From positions 2,132,230 to 2,144,737 of the forward strand of contig NZ_LR698973.1 of the NCBI RefSeq assembly GCF_902381825.1: a stretch of 12,508 nucleotides of DNA. Direction: 5' to 3'. This document shows, one piece after another, positions 1 through 5,527 of the stretch. The notes under the pieces were generated by a model. That model had not been told where the DNA came from. It did not search any database and saw only the letters and a list, made by a program, of their open reading frames with translations. Source of the stretch: Pseudocoprococcus catus (GTDB taxonomy: Bacteria; Bacillota; Clostridia; Lachnospirales; Lachnospiraceae). A program made the translations under genes and the position numbers. Within the stretch, counting starts at the first letter, position 1; the number at the start of each line of letters is the position of its first letter.

Positions 1-30
1 AAAAAAAGGATAGTTCCTTTTACAAGCCCT

Positions 31-50
31 GACTGAAATCTATTTCAGTC
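31..50. repeat. Perfect inverted repeat, possible second IS200/IS605-type end hairpin
   Basis: GACTGAAAT and ATTTCAGTC are perfect 9-bp inverted repeats separated by CT. Flanking CCC and GGG could extend the stem across an internal loop. Read on the minus strand it is followed by GGGCTTGTAAAAGG, which resembles (from memory) subterminal hairpins at IS200/IS605 right ends. It lies about 40 bp beyond the clearer IS end at 87, so it may be a relic of another element. The window edge prevents checking. Confidence 0.3.
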
Positions 51-86
51 GTGGGTAATTGACCGCGAGCATCGTCCATTAGATAT

Positions 87-290
87 TTGACACTTCCACG
101 GTTAAAACCGTGGGATTCTTTTTACGGAATCCCGTGGTTTTGCAGCATTCACCGTACCATCTTTCACCGTCGGTCGGCAGCGGGCCACATACAGCCGAAG
201 CTGCATATGCCCGTGTCCCTACGTTATCTCTTTTCCGGGCGGAATACTGTCCATGGATCAGTGGCTTAAGCTTTCACACCGGAGCGCTAC
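87..290 (-). ncRNA. Omega-RNA-like scaffold of a TnpB-type element
   Basis: The minus strand can fold extensively. CCACGGTT/AACCGTGG (96-103 and 106-113) forms a perfect 8-bp stem just before the GTGTCAA terminus. A second, overlapping stem pairs GGGATTC (112-118) with GAATCCC (127-133). Further GC-rich inverted segments lie at 180-210. TnpB guide RNAs are known to derive from the right end of the element, overlapping the 3' end of tnpB, with the guide beginning right after the element end. Here the guide would start at 86 and read ATATCTAATGGACGATGC on the minus strand. With no tnpB in the window it would be an orphan or dead RNA; the 5' limit is uncertain. Confidence 0.4.
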
Positions 291-372
291 TTACAACCAC
301 GCGGCTGTGCCTTGGCCGCAGGCCTGATAACGGAAGCCGTCCGGAACCGGTTTAACGTCGTGGTTTACGACA
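87..372 (-). mobile_element. Relic of IS200/IS605-family element, right end, no intact tnpB
   Basis: On the minus strand this segment ends in a short hairpin followed by GTGTCAA. An RE ending in TCAA after a subterminal hairpin is the known layout of IS608/ISDra2-like right ends, cleaved by a TnpA HUH transposase. No tnpA or full tnpB is present. A short frame ending at a stop at 291-293 (minus), with residues such as VKPVPDG and QACGQGTAAWL, could be the last residues of a degenerate tnpB, but a stop codon closes it a few codons upstream. The left end was not located. The call rests on the end structure, not on a transposase. Confidence 0.45.
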
Positions 373-419
373 AGACGAGATCAACAGGTACGTTTATAAA
401 GGTTTACGGGTGAATAAAG

Positions 420-631
420 TTAGAATCCGAAACACTGTTTCATGGATGTCCCGTCCGCTTTCATCTGCCGGATCAGGGCATCATGCATGGATATGAAAGC
501 AGAGAAGTCCCGGATACAGGCTTCACGGTCAGGATGTTCAAGCGATGCATCCCACATCAGACTCTGCATACCTGGCCATCAGGAGCTGTTACAAATGGTA
601 CTTGCACGTACTCTTGAATCCTGCCAGACAT
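420..631 (-). pseudogene. Broken ORF remnant, function unknown
   Basis: Two minus-strand frames join into one coherent-looking product if one frameshift near 575-590 is allowed. The upstream part starts at an ATG at 631 (MSGRIQEYVQVPFVTAPDGQ) and runs into a stop after about 24 codons. The downstream part reads MQSLMWDASLEHPDREACI and ends MKQCFGF at a stop at 420-422. The span is 212 nt, two more than a multiple of three, as expected for a one-base loss. The charged, natural-looking downstream frame is the main argument for coding origin. No strong ribosome binding site precedes 631. It could belong to the IS relic at its left or be an independent decayed gene. I do not recognise the family. 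Confidence 0.3.
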
Positions 632-667
632 GCTCGATCATTCAATGGCCAAGTTGTTAACCTACTT

Positions 668-823
668 CTATTTTGTGATTACAAAATATAATAAACTCAA
701 AAGAGTAAAACCAACACCCCATACTTTGTGTCCTGTCTGATAAGCAGTCAGTGCTGCTCCGCTGCAGAACCACACAATTAAAAACGCTATAGCCTGTCGC
801 ATAAACTTTTTCTTATCTTTCAT
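668..823 (-). CDS. Small two-helix membrane protein (51 aa)
   Basis: The ORF encodes 51 residues: a basic start (MKDKKKFMRQ), a hydrophobic helix at about residues 10-27 (AIAFLIVWFC...), a short polar turn (QTGHK), and a second helix at about 34-50 (VWGVGF...LLYFVI), ending in a lysine. The basic N-terminus favours both termini in the cytoplasm. AGAAAGGG lies upstream of the ATG at a usable distance. A 16-codon ORF with a better ribosome binding site ends two bases before this ATG, so translation is probably coupled. Function is unknown; size and topology would fit a holin-like, toxin-like or accessory membrane peptide, but nothing seen decides between them. Confidence 0.65.
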   Translation of the reverse strand: MKDKKKFMRQAIAFLIVWFCSGAALTAYQTGHKVWGVGFTLLSLLYFVITK

Positions 824-825
824 AT

Positions 826-876
826 CTAAATTCCCTTTCTGCCATGCGGTATGGCGGTCTGCTTTTTATGGGCCAT
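826..876 (-). CDS. 16-residue ORF, possible coupled leader peptide
   Basis: AAGGAG is placed well upstream of an ATG that opens a 16-codon frame (MAHKKQTAIPHGRKGI). Its TAG is followed by AT and then the ATG of the 51-residue membrane protein. The peptide is strongly basic. The spacing suggests it serves to load ribosomes onto the next gene, either as a leader peptide or as a remnant of a longer gene. Expression cannot be shown from sequence alone. Confidence 0.3.
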   Translation of the reverse strand: MAHKKQTAIPHGRKGI

Positions 877-898
877 AAAGACTCTCTCCTTCCTGTTA

Positions 899-1118
899 TC
901 AATATGAAATATCTCGAACATCTTCCACATGATACTTATAGGATATCACACTACAATGAACGACTTTTTTTGCAGATATTCGAAATGCCAGACGAAAGAC
1001 CATTGATCTTATTTTTAAGGTATTGGGGCCGGAAGTAAAAAACGCTTTCATCTCGGTCATTGAATGGCCGAGAATTCTCGCTTGGTATCTTAAAATGCAA
1101 GAAATTGTCATAAATAGC
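899..1118 (-). other. Uncertain reading frame, perhaps frameshifted continuation of the ORF at 1119-1199
   Basis: One minus-strand frame is open from 1171 to a TGA at 899-901 and ends ...SYKYHVEDVRDISY. It has a purine-rich first codon position but no ribosome binding site at its ATG, and it overlaps the well-initiated 26-codon ORF at 1119-1199 in a different frame. The frame that directly continues that ORF after its stop is also open for 55 codons (FNDRDESVFYFRPQYL). Either could be the remnant of a longer gene that lost its frame. I could not decide which, so no product is assigned. Confidence 0.2.
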
Positions 1119-1199
1119 TTAAAATCTTTTCTTGTTGCCTTCGATTGCTTTTGCAAGCATGCCATATCCATGCAATATCTTTTCTGTGTTTGCGCTCAT
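1119..1199 (-). CDS. 26-residue ORF with the shared leader (small peptide or truncated gene)
   Basis: The ORF (MSANTEKILHGYGMLAKAIE..., ending NKKRF) begins 8 bases after a perfect AGGAGG, and upstream of that it carries the conserved leader block shared with four other genes here. That placement argues the start is real. The product is short and ends where two alternative frames stay open downstream, so it may be the intact N-terminus of a gene truncated by a nonsense or frameshift mutation. It lies at the head of a run of tiny minus-strand ORFs ending with the membrane protein at 668-823. Confidence 0.4.
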   Translation of the reverse strand: MSANTEKILHGYGMLAKAIEGNKKRF

Positions 1200-1206
1200 T
1201 TGTTAT

Positions 1207-1248
1207 ACCTCCTGTTTTTTCTGTAATAGTTACATTAGGAATAGCATG
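1207..1248 (-). promoter_or_regulatory. Shared promoter/leader block, copy E
   Basis: Minus strand: CATGCTATTCC, then TAATGTAAC, TATTACAGAAAAAAC and AGGAGG, directly before the ATG at 1199. It closely matches copy D before 2465 (ATTCC-AATG-AAC-TATT-CA-poly(A)-CAGGAGG) and more loosely copies A, B and C. TGTAAC could serve as a -10-like element. Confidence 0.5.
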
Positions 1249-1281
1249 AAGCGCAGATTAAAAATATGTAAAAACTGCATC

Positions 1282-1313
1282 GAAAAAGAGAAGAAGCAAA
1301 TTTGCCTCTTCTC
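1282..1313 (-). terminator. Rho-independent terminator of the 378-residue gene
   Basis: On the minus strand GAGAAGAGGCAAA pairs with TTTGCTTCTTCTC in a 13-bp stem with one G-T pair, followed by CTTTTTC. It starts 16 bases after the stop codon at 1329. Confidence 0.85.
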
Positions 1314-1328
1314 CTTCTTATGAACATA

Positions 1329-2465
1329 TTAGAACTCAATGATTCGTGGATGCTCGTCAGTCTTGACATCATCCCACACTAAGACACGTATTTTACCTCC
1401 TTCTGGTTTTTCCATCAAGATGCGTGGTTGCATTTTTACATGTTTTATATCATACGATGGAAGATATTCAACATCGATACCCGGACGATTCTGATTCATA
1501 CTTGGCGTTGCTTTAATTACTCCGTTAACAGTTGCTGTATCGATTGAACAGCGATCAAAGTTTAAATCATCAGAAAAGTCAATTTCCGCTTCGATGTCTC
1601 CTTCTTCATATGGAATAGCCTTGAAGACAACAGGTGTATCGTTATTTTCATAGTGCATTACAATCTCCTTCTCATATGCATTGAAACTAACAATACATTT
1701 ACGTTTCTTTTTGAACCCATTATTAAATGCATGCTTCGTTGCAAAGTAGCACATGATTTCATATGCTTCTTCATCGTAAGAAAATCTTCCATACAGTACA
1801 GATGCTGCATTTTCTGAAAAAGGGAGTTTGATGCCGTATCCAAGGTTTTCGCCATTGACTTTATACGTGAAAGACTTTGATGATTTAATGGGCTTTTGAG
1901 ATGCCTCCATCTGCAGAATCGCTGCATTTTCATCATTCGGTTTATACATCAAAACCCGTGGAGATATTGATGCAGAATCAGCATCCGGAATATATTCAAG
2001 AAGAATTCCAGGGCTGCGTTTAGGGCATTCTCCTCTAACACAAGATGCTTTAATAACCCCATCATCTGTTTTTATCCTTAATGTGCGATAATCTTGTCCA
2101 AATTCAGGTACTGCCAAATAAAATCTTGCTTCGCCCTCCATATGTTGATGTGCCACTACTCCATAGCCTTCGCACTTCTCATCAAGATAATATGGGGTTA
2201 TCTCCATTTCACAAGGGTCAAATTTGATAATATACTTGCCATCTGTGTCCTTGAACGAATTATCCCTTGCCTGATCAAAAGCCTTTTCTGCCGTCATATA
2301 GCACATAGCCTTGTAGGCTGCTTCTTCTGAACGAAATCTTCCACAAATTTTAGTAGGGATACGTGCATCTGAATTTATCACTTCAATCCCGTATCCAAAG
2401 CTTCTCTGCATAAACTTTGTGTAAGTCTCATAATACGTTACTCCATTTTTTGTGTGTCCATTCAT
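1329..2465 (-). CDS. Unknown 378-residue protein with internal duplication
   Basis: The start at 2465 is chosen because AGGAGG precedes it by 8 bases; an open extension to 2543 lacks a binding site. The protein consists of two diverged copies of one module of about 170 residues. FGYGIEVI at 23-30 corresponds to LGYGIKLP at 208-215; GRFRSEEAAYKAMCYMTAEKAF (42-63) to GRFSYDEEAYEIMCYFATKHAF; DDGVIKASC to VNGVIKATP; SPGILLEYIP to RPGIDVEYLP; and SPRVLMYKP to QPRILMEKP. There is no signal peptide or membrane segment, so it is probably cytoplasmic. The regular alternation of hydrophobic residues suggests beta-rich modules. It is a single-gene unit with its own leader and terminator. I do not recognise the family; a structural or binding role is conceivable but unsupported. 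Confidence 0.9.
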   Translation of the reverse strand: MNGHTKNGVTYYETYTKFMQRSFGYGIEVINSDARIPTKICGRFRSEEAAYKAMCYMTAEKAFDQARDNSFKDTDGKYIIKFDPCEMEITPYYLDEKCEGYGVVAHQHMEGEARFYLAVPEFGQDYRTLRIKTDDGVIKASCVRGECPKRSPGILLEYIPDADSASISPRVLMYKPNDENAAILQMEASQKPIKSSKSFTYKVNGENLGYGIKLPFSENAASVLYGRFSYDEEAYEIMCYFATKHAFNNGFKKKRKCIVSFNAYEKEIVMHYENNDTPVVFKAIPYEEGDIEAEIDFSDDLNFDRCSIDTATVNGVIKATPSMNQNRPGIDVEYLPSYDIKHVKMQPRILMEKPEGGKIRVLVWDDVKTDEHPRIIEF

Positions 2466-2471
2466 AATTTT

Positions 2472-2510
2472 TCCTCCTGTTTTTTTTGCAATAGTTTCAT
2501 TTGGAATATG
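2472..2510 (-). promoter_or_regulatory. Shared promoter/leader block, copy D
   Basis: Minus strand: CATATTCCAAATGAAAC, then TATTGC, a run of A, and ACAGGAGG before the ATG at 2465. This copy has TGAAAC where A, B, C and E have TGTAAC. Confidence 0.5.
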
Positions 2511-2571
2511 GCAGATAGAATACCATGAAATCTCAAAAGCCAATAAAAAAAACTTTCGTTTTGAATATTAA

Positions 2572-2584
2572 GGAATTGAATTCC
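2572..2584. repeat. Intergenic palindrome GGAATTGAATTCC
   Basis: A 13-bp palindrome (GGAATT-G-AATTCC) directly next to a terminator. Near-identical copies are at 5397-5409 and 6952-6964, each with A-rich sequence on its right. Confidence 0.5.
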
Positions 2585-2618
2585 ATAAAAAGAAGACCCG
2601 GAAATAAATCCAGGTCTT
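2585..2618 (-). terminator. Rho-independent terminator downstream of the 147-residue gene
   Basis: Minus strand: AAGACCTGGA pairs with TCCGGGTCTT around a short A/T loop, with one T-G pair, then CTTTTTATGG. It lies beyond the solitary CRISPR-like repeat, so a transcript from the 147-residue gene would include that repeat. Confidence 0.8.
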
Positions 2619-2633
2619 TCGTAAAAAAAATTA

Positions 2634-2661
2634 ATATTTTCTCCCCGTATGAGGGGCCTAC
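2634..2661 (-). repeat. Solitary CRISPR-like 28-nt repeat
   Basis: Read on the minus strand it starts GTAGGCCCCTCATACGGGG, matching the repeat pattern of the array at 8971-9180 (GTTGGCC, a C-rich arm, a short loop, a G-rich arm, an A/T-rich tail). CCCC/GGGG can form the hairpin. No second repeat occurs within 70 bases on either side. The adjoining 2662-2727 matches the putative leader of the array. Confidence 0.55.
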
Positions 2662-2727
2662 ACTCAGTGTTTATGAGGGTTTGAGTGTTCTTAATATTAC
2701 CGTTGTGTATTTTGTACAATGAAAGTT
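2662..2727 (-). other. Duplicate of the putative CRISPR leader
   Basis: This block aligns with 9181-9246 at roughly 80 percent by eye, with the longest identical stretch ACACTCAGTGTTTATG (+ strand), then GGGTTTGAG, GTTC, ATATT and CGTTGTG. In both places the block lies just after the stop codon of a minus-strand gene and directly abuts a repeat. The palindrome of the other copy is partly degraded here. Confidence 0.5.
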
Positions 2728-2732
2728 GATAC

Positions 2733-3176
2733 TTATTTGTCGTTTGATCTTACAGCAAAAAGCTTTGTTGGAGTAAAGACTTTCTTATCAACATCAACTT
2801 TTTCAGGTTCACGTTTTCCAGGGTCCATCTGAATGTCGAGACCGTTCAGCCACATCAATGGAGCCTGCTGCTCAATCCACGCTTTCGCCTCTCCAAAAAT
2901 ATCCTCGTAACAAGCAGCGCACAGATTCCGAACATCTTCTTCTGACACAAATCCATCAACCTTGTAATAGCCATTGATATTCAATTCTATTTTGATTTTA
3001 CCGCCCTGATCTTCAAGAACATACTTATAGGTGACAACAGAAACACCTTTATCATTCGGAAGAGACACGTTAAGTCCGTCTTTGTGACCTAATACAACCT
3101 TTTCGCCAGGCATTCTAACAGCAGTTTCAATCTCAGCCTTTGTTAATAATGTGGAAATTCTTCTAATTTTTACCAT
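2733..3176 (-). CDS. Unknown 147-residue protein
   Basis: The start is supported by AAAGGAG eight bases upstream of the ATG. The N-terminus is basic (MVKIRRIST); the middle is beta-rich (VVTYKYVLED, KIKIELNING); residues 73-100 (VDGFVSEEDVRNLCAACYED) look helical and contain a paired cysteine stretch (CAAC); the C-terminus is charged (DPGKREPEKVDVDKK). No membrane segment or signal peptide is seen, so it is probably cytoplasmic. It diverges from the L,D-transpeptidase gene across 247 bases. Unlike its neighbours it lacks the shared TGTAAC leader. I do not recognise it and assign no function. Confidence 0.85.
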   Translation of the reverse strand: MVKIRRISTLLTKAEIETAVRMPGEKVVLGHKDGLNVSLPNDKGVSVVTYKYVLEDQGGKIKIELNINGYYKVDGFVSEEDVRNLCAACYEDIFGEAKAWIEQQAPLMWLNGLDIQMDPGKREPEKVDVDKKVFTPTKLFAVRSNDK

Positions 3177-3423
3177 TTTGTTTTCTCCTTTACTCTGTGT
3201 TATGACGGAAATTCCATCATTCGATTATCTTGAACGCTTTTGTTTTAAGCTTCCCTTTTAATATGGTAGTTTTTTCAAACTATACACTATTTTTTTTACT
3301 ATATAGGAACTAGACACTCTAATTCTCTCCCTTCTGCAAATTTCTCATTTTATATATGAAAAACAAATAAAAATGACATTATTCCCGAAAGGAAGAGCAC
3401 ACTAAAAAGAAGGGATCGTTTTC

Positions 3424-4758
3424 ATGAAAAAGAAAAACTTATTAATTGCAGCAGCCGGGATCGCTGCTATTTATTGCGGAGGAATATTTTTCTTCCATAA
3501 CCACTTTTTGCCAAACACATACATTGCCGGAACTAATATCGGCCTTTCATCTTCTGCTTCTGCAGAAAAAACATTGGGCATCCAGTCTTCCGCTTCTGAA
3601 CTTGAGATCGACGGAGACAAAACAACTGACGTTCTTTATGGAACGGACATTGATTTAAGGTACGATGATAACGGATTACTGGGTTCTATCTTAGCGGAGC
3701 AAAAAACCTATACCTGGCCGCTTTCATTCGTTCAAAAACAGATGTATGAGGCGTCTGTAACCTACAATGAAGAAAAATTGAACGAAAACATGTCACAGAT
3801 GGATTGTCTTACATCAAAGGAATTAACACCATCCGAAGATGCCAGAATTGAATATACTGGTGGTACATACTCTGTTGTTGAGGAGAAATATGGAGATGTC
3901 CCGGATAAGGACAAGCTGAAAGCAGAAATAATTGAAGCGATCAAAAGCGGTTCAAAACAGATGACGATAGACTGCTACATAAAGCCCTCTATCACATCCT
4001 CCTCTCCTGAGATAACAGAGGCTATGGCAAAAATCAATAGTATTCTCAATGAAACGATCACATTGACCAGTCCATATACGAGCTATACATTGACAAAGGA
4101 CGACATTACCAGCTGTATAAAATATGAAGATGGCACTGTTGAGATTGACGAAGATGGTGTTTACCTGCTTGCTTCCTCTATCGCTGACACCTTCAATACC
4201 GTAGGAAAAGAAAAAGAAGTAACAACTGTTGGTTGCGGCACGTTCACTATATCCGGAGGCATATATGGATACGAGGTTGATATCGACAAAGAAGCAGAAC
4301 AGCTTGCAGCAGATATTTTAGCCGGAAAAGATACTGAACGCAATCCTGTATATTCTCAGGAAGAAACCTACGATTTTAACGGCGGGCTGGGCAATACTTA
4401 CATAGATGTCAGCATTGATGAGCAGAAGGTTTGGCTTGTTTATGCCGGAGAGGAAATCCTTGAAACTGATTGTGTAACAGGTCTTCCTACCGAGGGTCGG
4501 CACACGCCAACCGGTATCTATTGGATCGAATGGAAAACAACGGACTATCAGATGACAACCTTCAACGCCTATGTCAACTTCTGGATGCCGATTGATAGTA
4601 CGACCGGTGTAGGTCTTCATGATGCCTCCTGGCGGTCAAGATTCGGTGGCAGTATATACCAATCAGACGGTTCTCATGGCTGCATCAACCTGCCGTATTC
4701 AGCTGCTCAGACAATCTACAACTATGCGTTCGGAACAATGCCGGTTGTTGTTCATTAA
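3424..4758 (+). CDS. L,D-transpeptidase, YkuD family, membrane-anchored
   Basis: The 444-residue protein begins MKKKN followed by a hydrophobic segment at about residues 6-26, so it is probably anchored and faces the cell wall. Residues of about 60-320 resemble the paired peptidoglycan-binding-type modules that precede the catalytic domain in Gram-positive L,D-transpeptidases. The C-terminal 115 residues are the YkuD domain: GLHDASW with His399, and SHGCINLP with His418 and the catalytic Cys420. Such enzymes make 3-3 cross-links in peptidoglycan or attach to its stem peptides, through an acyl-enzyme on the cysteine. The start follows AGAAGGGATCGTTTTC. It is a single-gene unit with a strong terminator. 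Its presence among accessory genes suggests wall remodelling by or for the element; that is inference. Confidence 0.93.
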   Translation: MKKKNLLIAAAGIAAIYCGGIFFFHNHFLPNTYIAGTNIGLSSSASAEKTLGIQSSASELEIDGDKTTDVLYGTDIDLRYDDNGLLGSILAEQKTYTWPLSFVQKQMYEASVTYNEEKLNENMSQMDCLTSKELTPSEDARIEYTGGTYSVVEEKYGDVPDKDKLKAEIIEAIKSGSKQMTIDCYIKPSITSSSPEITEAMAKINSILNETITLTSPYTSYTLTKDDITSCIKYEDGTVEIDEDGVYLLASSIADTFNTVGKEKEVTTVGCGTFTISGGIYGYEVDIDKEAEQLAADILAGKDTERNPVYSQEETYDFNGGLGNTYIDVSIDEQKVWLVYAGEEILETDCVTGLPTEGRHTPTGIYWIEWKTTDYQMTTFNAYVNFWMPIDSTTGVGLHDASWRSRFGGSIYQSDGSHGCINLPYSAAQTIYNYAFGTMPVVVH

Positions 4759-4762
4759 TGCC

Positions 4763-4805
4763 AAAAATCCTCTTCCTTTTGGGCTACAGGGAAGAGGATT
4801 TTTTG
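4763..4805 (+). terminator. Rho-independent terminator of the L,D-transpeptidase gene
   Basis: AAAATCCTCTTCC pairs with GGGAAGAGGATTTT around an 11-base loop, followed by a T run; it begins four bases after the stop codon. Confidence 0.9.
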
Positions 4806-4821
4806 TATCAACGCTTTTGAA

Positions 4822-4861
4822 CATATTTGAAATGTAACGATTTTTTTTTAAAAACAGGAGG
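4822..4861 (+). promoter_or_regulatory. Shared promoter/leader block, copy A
   Basis: CATATTTGAAATGTAAC, then G-A, a run of nine T and several A, and ACAGGAGG before the ATG at 4870. CATATTTGA and TGTAAC are identical to copies B and C. Confidence 0.6.
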
Positions 4862-4869
4862 AATACATA

Positions 4870-5391
4870 ATGAATGAAAATTGCAAATTAATATGGACTT
4901 CGGAAGTTGATGTGGATGATTGGGACGGTTACTTTCTGGAAGTCAATCCGAATTTAGACAGAGATGAACGATATGTTGCGGCAGCAGAAATTAATCAATC
5001 TTATCTGGATGATGAACGGACTAATCTGAATATTGTTCTTAAACATCCTATTATTGCCATTGCTGACATGGGTCTTTGGTATGGACGCAGACCGGGATAC
5101 CGGATCATTGAATCCGGAAACATTGCGGATTGTCTGCAAAGTACGACAGATGTCGTTTGCTGGTATGTAGATGAACACAATGAATTCTGTTCTGATCAGT
5201 GCCATCATGATGGAACGAACTATGTGGTGTACCGGGAACTGAAGGAGCTGGATGAAGAAGAAGTGGACGAGCTGATTGACTTGATCTGTCGTGGCAAGTG
5301 TACTGAAGAAATTCTCGACAAATACACCTCTAAAATCGGAGACAGGATTTCTGCGGTGTATGGATGGGAGCAGATTGAGGAGGCAGTGTAA
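4870..5391 (+). CDS. Conserved element-type hypothetical protein (173 aa)
   Basis: The start is fixed by AGGAGG eight bases upstream. It is a soluble, acidic protein with no signal or membrane segment. Recognisable stretches are GLWYGRRPGYRIIESGNIADCL (residues 68-89), WYVDEHNEF, HHDGTNYVVYRELK and a C-terminal IGDRISAVYGW. From memory, hypothetical proteins of clostridial conjugative elements carry a similar C-terminal half (GNIADCL, TWYVD, HHDGTN, LGDEIASVYG); I cannot confirm this here. The conserved His-His-Asp-Gly and Cys might mark a binding or catalytic site, but no function is established. It is a single-gene unit between two terminators, preceded by the shared leader block. Confidence 0.9.
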   Translation: MNENCKLIWTSEVDVDDWDGYFLEVNPNLDRDERYVAAAEINQSYLDDERTNLNIVLKHPIIAIADMGLWYGRRPGYRIIESGNIADCLQSTTDVVCWYVDEHNEFCSDQCHHDGTNYVVYRELKELDEEEVDELIDLICRGKCTEEILDKYTSKIGDRISAVYGWEQIEEAV

Positions 5392-5396
5392 TTTAC

Positions 5397-5409
5397 GGAA
5401 TTTAATTCC
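5397..5409. repeat. Intergenic palindrome GGAATTTAATTCC
   Basis: Second copy of the 13-bp palindrome, between the stop codon at 5391 and the terminator; followed by AAAAATATT. Confidence 0.5.
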
Positions 5410-5422
5410 AAAAATATTCATT

Positions 5423-5459
5423 AAAAAAACAGGTTGCGCATAAACAGCCTGTTTTTTTT
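5423..5459 (+). terminator. Rho-independent terminator of the 173-residue gene
   Basis: AAAAAAACAGG pairs with CCTGTTTTTTT around a loop that can extend with TTG/CAG pairing, then a run of T. The neighbouring GTGTGC/GCACAC hairpin (5465-5484) may add to it. Confidence 0.85.
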
Positions 5460-5486
5460 GATGTGTGTGCCTAACGGCGCACACTC

Positions 5487-5516
5487 AAAAAAGCTGCTCG
5501 AAAATTCGAACAGCCT
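5487..5516 (-). terminator. Rho-independent terminator of the 416-residue gene
   Basis: On the minus strand GCTGTTCGA pairs with TCGAGCAGC around a short ATTT loop, followed by TTTTTTG. It follows the stop codon at 5528 by 12 bases and faces the terminator of the convergent gene. Confidence 0.85.
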
Positions 5517-5527
5517 TTCTGAAACAA

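Noticed and set aside
87..355. Plus-strand ORFs of 60 and 81 codons
   Set aside because: They overlie the folded IS end; composition (Arg, Pro, His, Ser rich) is that of antisense frames, and neither has a binding site.
2466..2543. Longer N-terminus for the 378-residue protein
   Set aside because: The extension passes through the shared leader block and AGGAGG, and has no ribosome binding site of its own.
3177..3423. Specific promoter elements between the divergent 147-residue and L,D-transpeptidase genes
   Set aside because: The region is A/T-rich with several TATA-like words and a near-palindrome GACGGAAATTCCATC, but no -35/-10 pair with good spacing could be chosen.
4954..5484. A 176-codon minus-strand ORF opposite the 173-residue gene
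   Set aside because: It is antisense to a well-initiated gene with leader and terminator, and crosses that terminator.
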